Shown: positions 5,619 through 5,865 of the stretch, in pieces | Layout: every line of letters starts with the position of its first letter | Position numbering within the stretch: position 1 is the first letter of the stretch | Assembly (NCBI GenBank): GCA_014379395.1 | Contig: JACMLV010000012.1 | Location: forward strand, 1 to 5,865 | Origin: Burkholderiaceae bacterium | Lineage (GTDB): Bacteria; Pseudomonadota; Gammaproteobacteria; Burkholderiales; Burkholderiaceae_D | Reading direction: 5' to 3' | DNA length: 5,865 bases | Notes under the pieces: model-generated | What the model was told of the DNA's origin: nothing | Database searches by the model: none | Seen by the model: only the letters and a program-made list of their open reading frames with translations | Position numbers and translations under genes: made by a program

Positions 5619-5865
5619 CACCGCTTACCACATTGATCGCTTCCGCCCTCTGCCTGGGCGCCCTGCCGCTGGCCCAAGCGGCCGAGTACGAAGAATTCGG
5701 CCGGGTCGTGCGCGTCACGCCGCAGGTCGAACAAGTCAACCGTCCGCGCCAGGAATGCCGCAATGAATACGTGCAAGTGCCGCAACAGCAGCAGCGCGGG
5801 GTCGGCGGCTCGATCGTCGGCGGCCTGGCCGGCGCGCTGCTGGGCAACCAGGTCGGCGGCGGCGA
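5615..5865 (+). CDS. Exported glycine-zipper 2TM-domain protein (YcfJ-like), cut at right edge
   Basis: The visible 83 residues begin with a secretion signal: a hydrophobic stretch at 4-20 ending in AQA, so cleavage is likely after Ala22 (AQA/AEY). Cys13 is preceded by SAL, which does not satisfy a lipobox, so signal peptidase I is more likely than lipoprotein processing. The mature start (GRVVRVTP, 29-36, then VEQVNRPRQEC with Cys48) resembles the YcfJ-type family. A short Gln run (57-60) follows, then the glycine zipper GGSIVGGLAGALLGNQVGGG (64-83), which in this family inserts in or packs against the envelope membrane. The ATG at 5615 has GAGG at 5606-5609 with 5-base spacing. The signal n-region has no Lys or Arg, which is unusual. 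A GTG at 5576 in frame would add residues but has no better ribosome site. The function of the family is poorly known and linked to the envelope or biofilm. Confidence 0.88.
   Translation, partial: MTPLTTLIASALCLGALPLAQAAEYEEFGRVVRVTPQVEQVNRPRQECRNEYVQVPQQQQRGVGGSIVGGLAGALLGNQVGGG

Overview
The window is GC-rich chromosomal DNA from a betaproteobacterium. Protein character and gene content point to the Burkholderiales, most likely the Oxalobacteraceae (Massilia, Duganella or Janthinobacterium type). That placement is inferred from the look of the proteins, not from a search. There is no sign of a mobile element, CRISPR array, tRNA or rRNA. High GC leaves long open frames on both strands, and most of these are shadows.

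Five genes lie on the minus strand and one on the plus strand. In minus-strand order, from the right: a barstar-family protein (5240-4842); purN, the purine-synthesis formyltransferase (4614-3982); an RsmB/NOP-family RNA m5C methyltransferase (3985-2663) that overlaps purN by the 4-base ATGA; an MscS-family mechanosensitive channel (2603-1275); and a membrane fatty-acid desaturase (1149 to beyond base 1), truncated by the window edge. On the plus strand, a secreted glycine-zipper protein starts at 5615 and runs off the right edge.

The likely transcription units are purN plus the methyltransferase, with possible read-through into the channel past a hairpin at 2627-2651, and the desaturase on its own after a hairpin at 1251-1269. 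A promoter-like element for purN sits at 4759-4787, about 145 bases upstream of its start. Its -10 hexamer lies in the centre of a perfect 7-bp-arm inverted repeat, and a structured leader follows. The 374-base divergent region between the barstar gene and the glycine-zipper gene is less GC-rich in its middle. It holds an 11-base direct repeat with a 13-base period, an extended -10 promoter candidate, an 8-bp inverted repeat and a possible 17-codon leader ORF whose stop overlaps the glycine-zipper start.

The genes are mostly housekeeping or envelope related (purine synthesis, RNA modification, osmotic safety valve, membrane lipid unsaturation, envelope protein). I see no convincing new multi-gene system. 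The points most worth a second look are the barstar-like protein with no nuclease partner and a missing key inhibitory residue, the long transposase-like C-terminal tail of the desaturase, and the regulatory architecture in the two larger intergenic regions.
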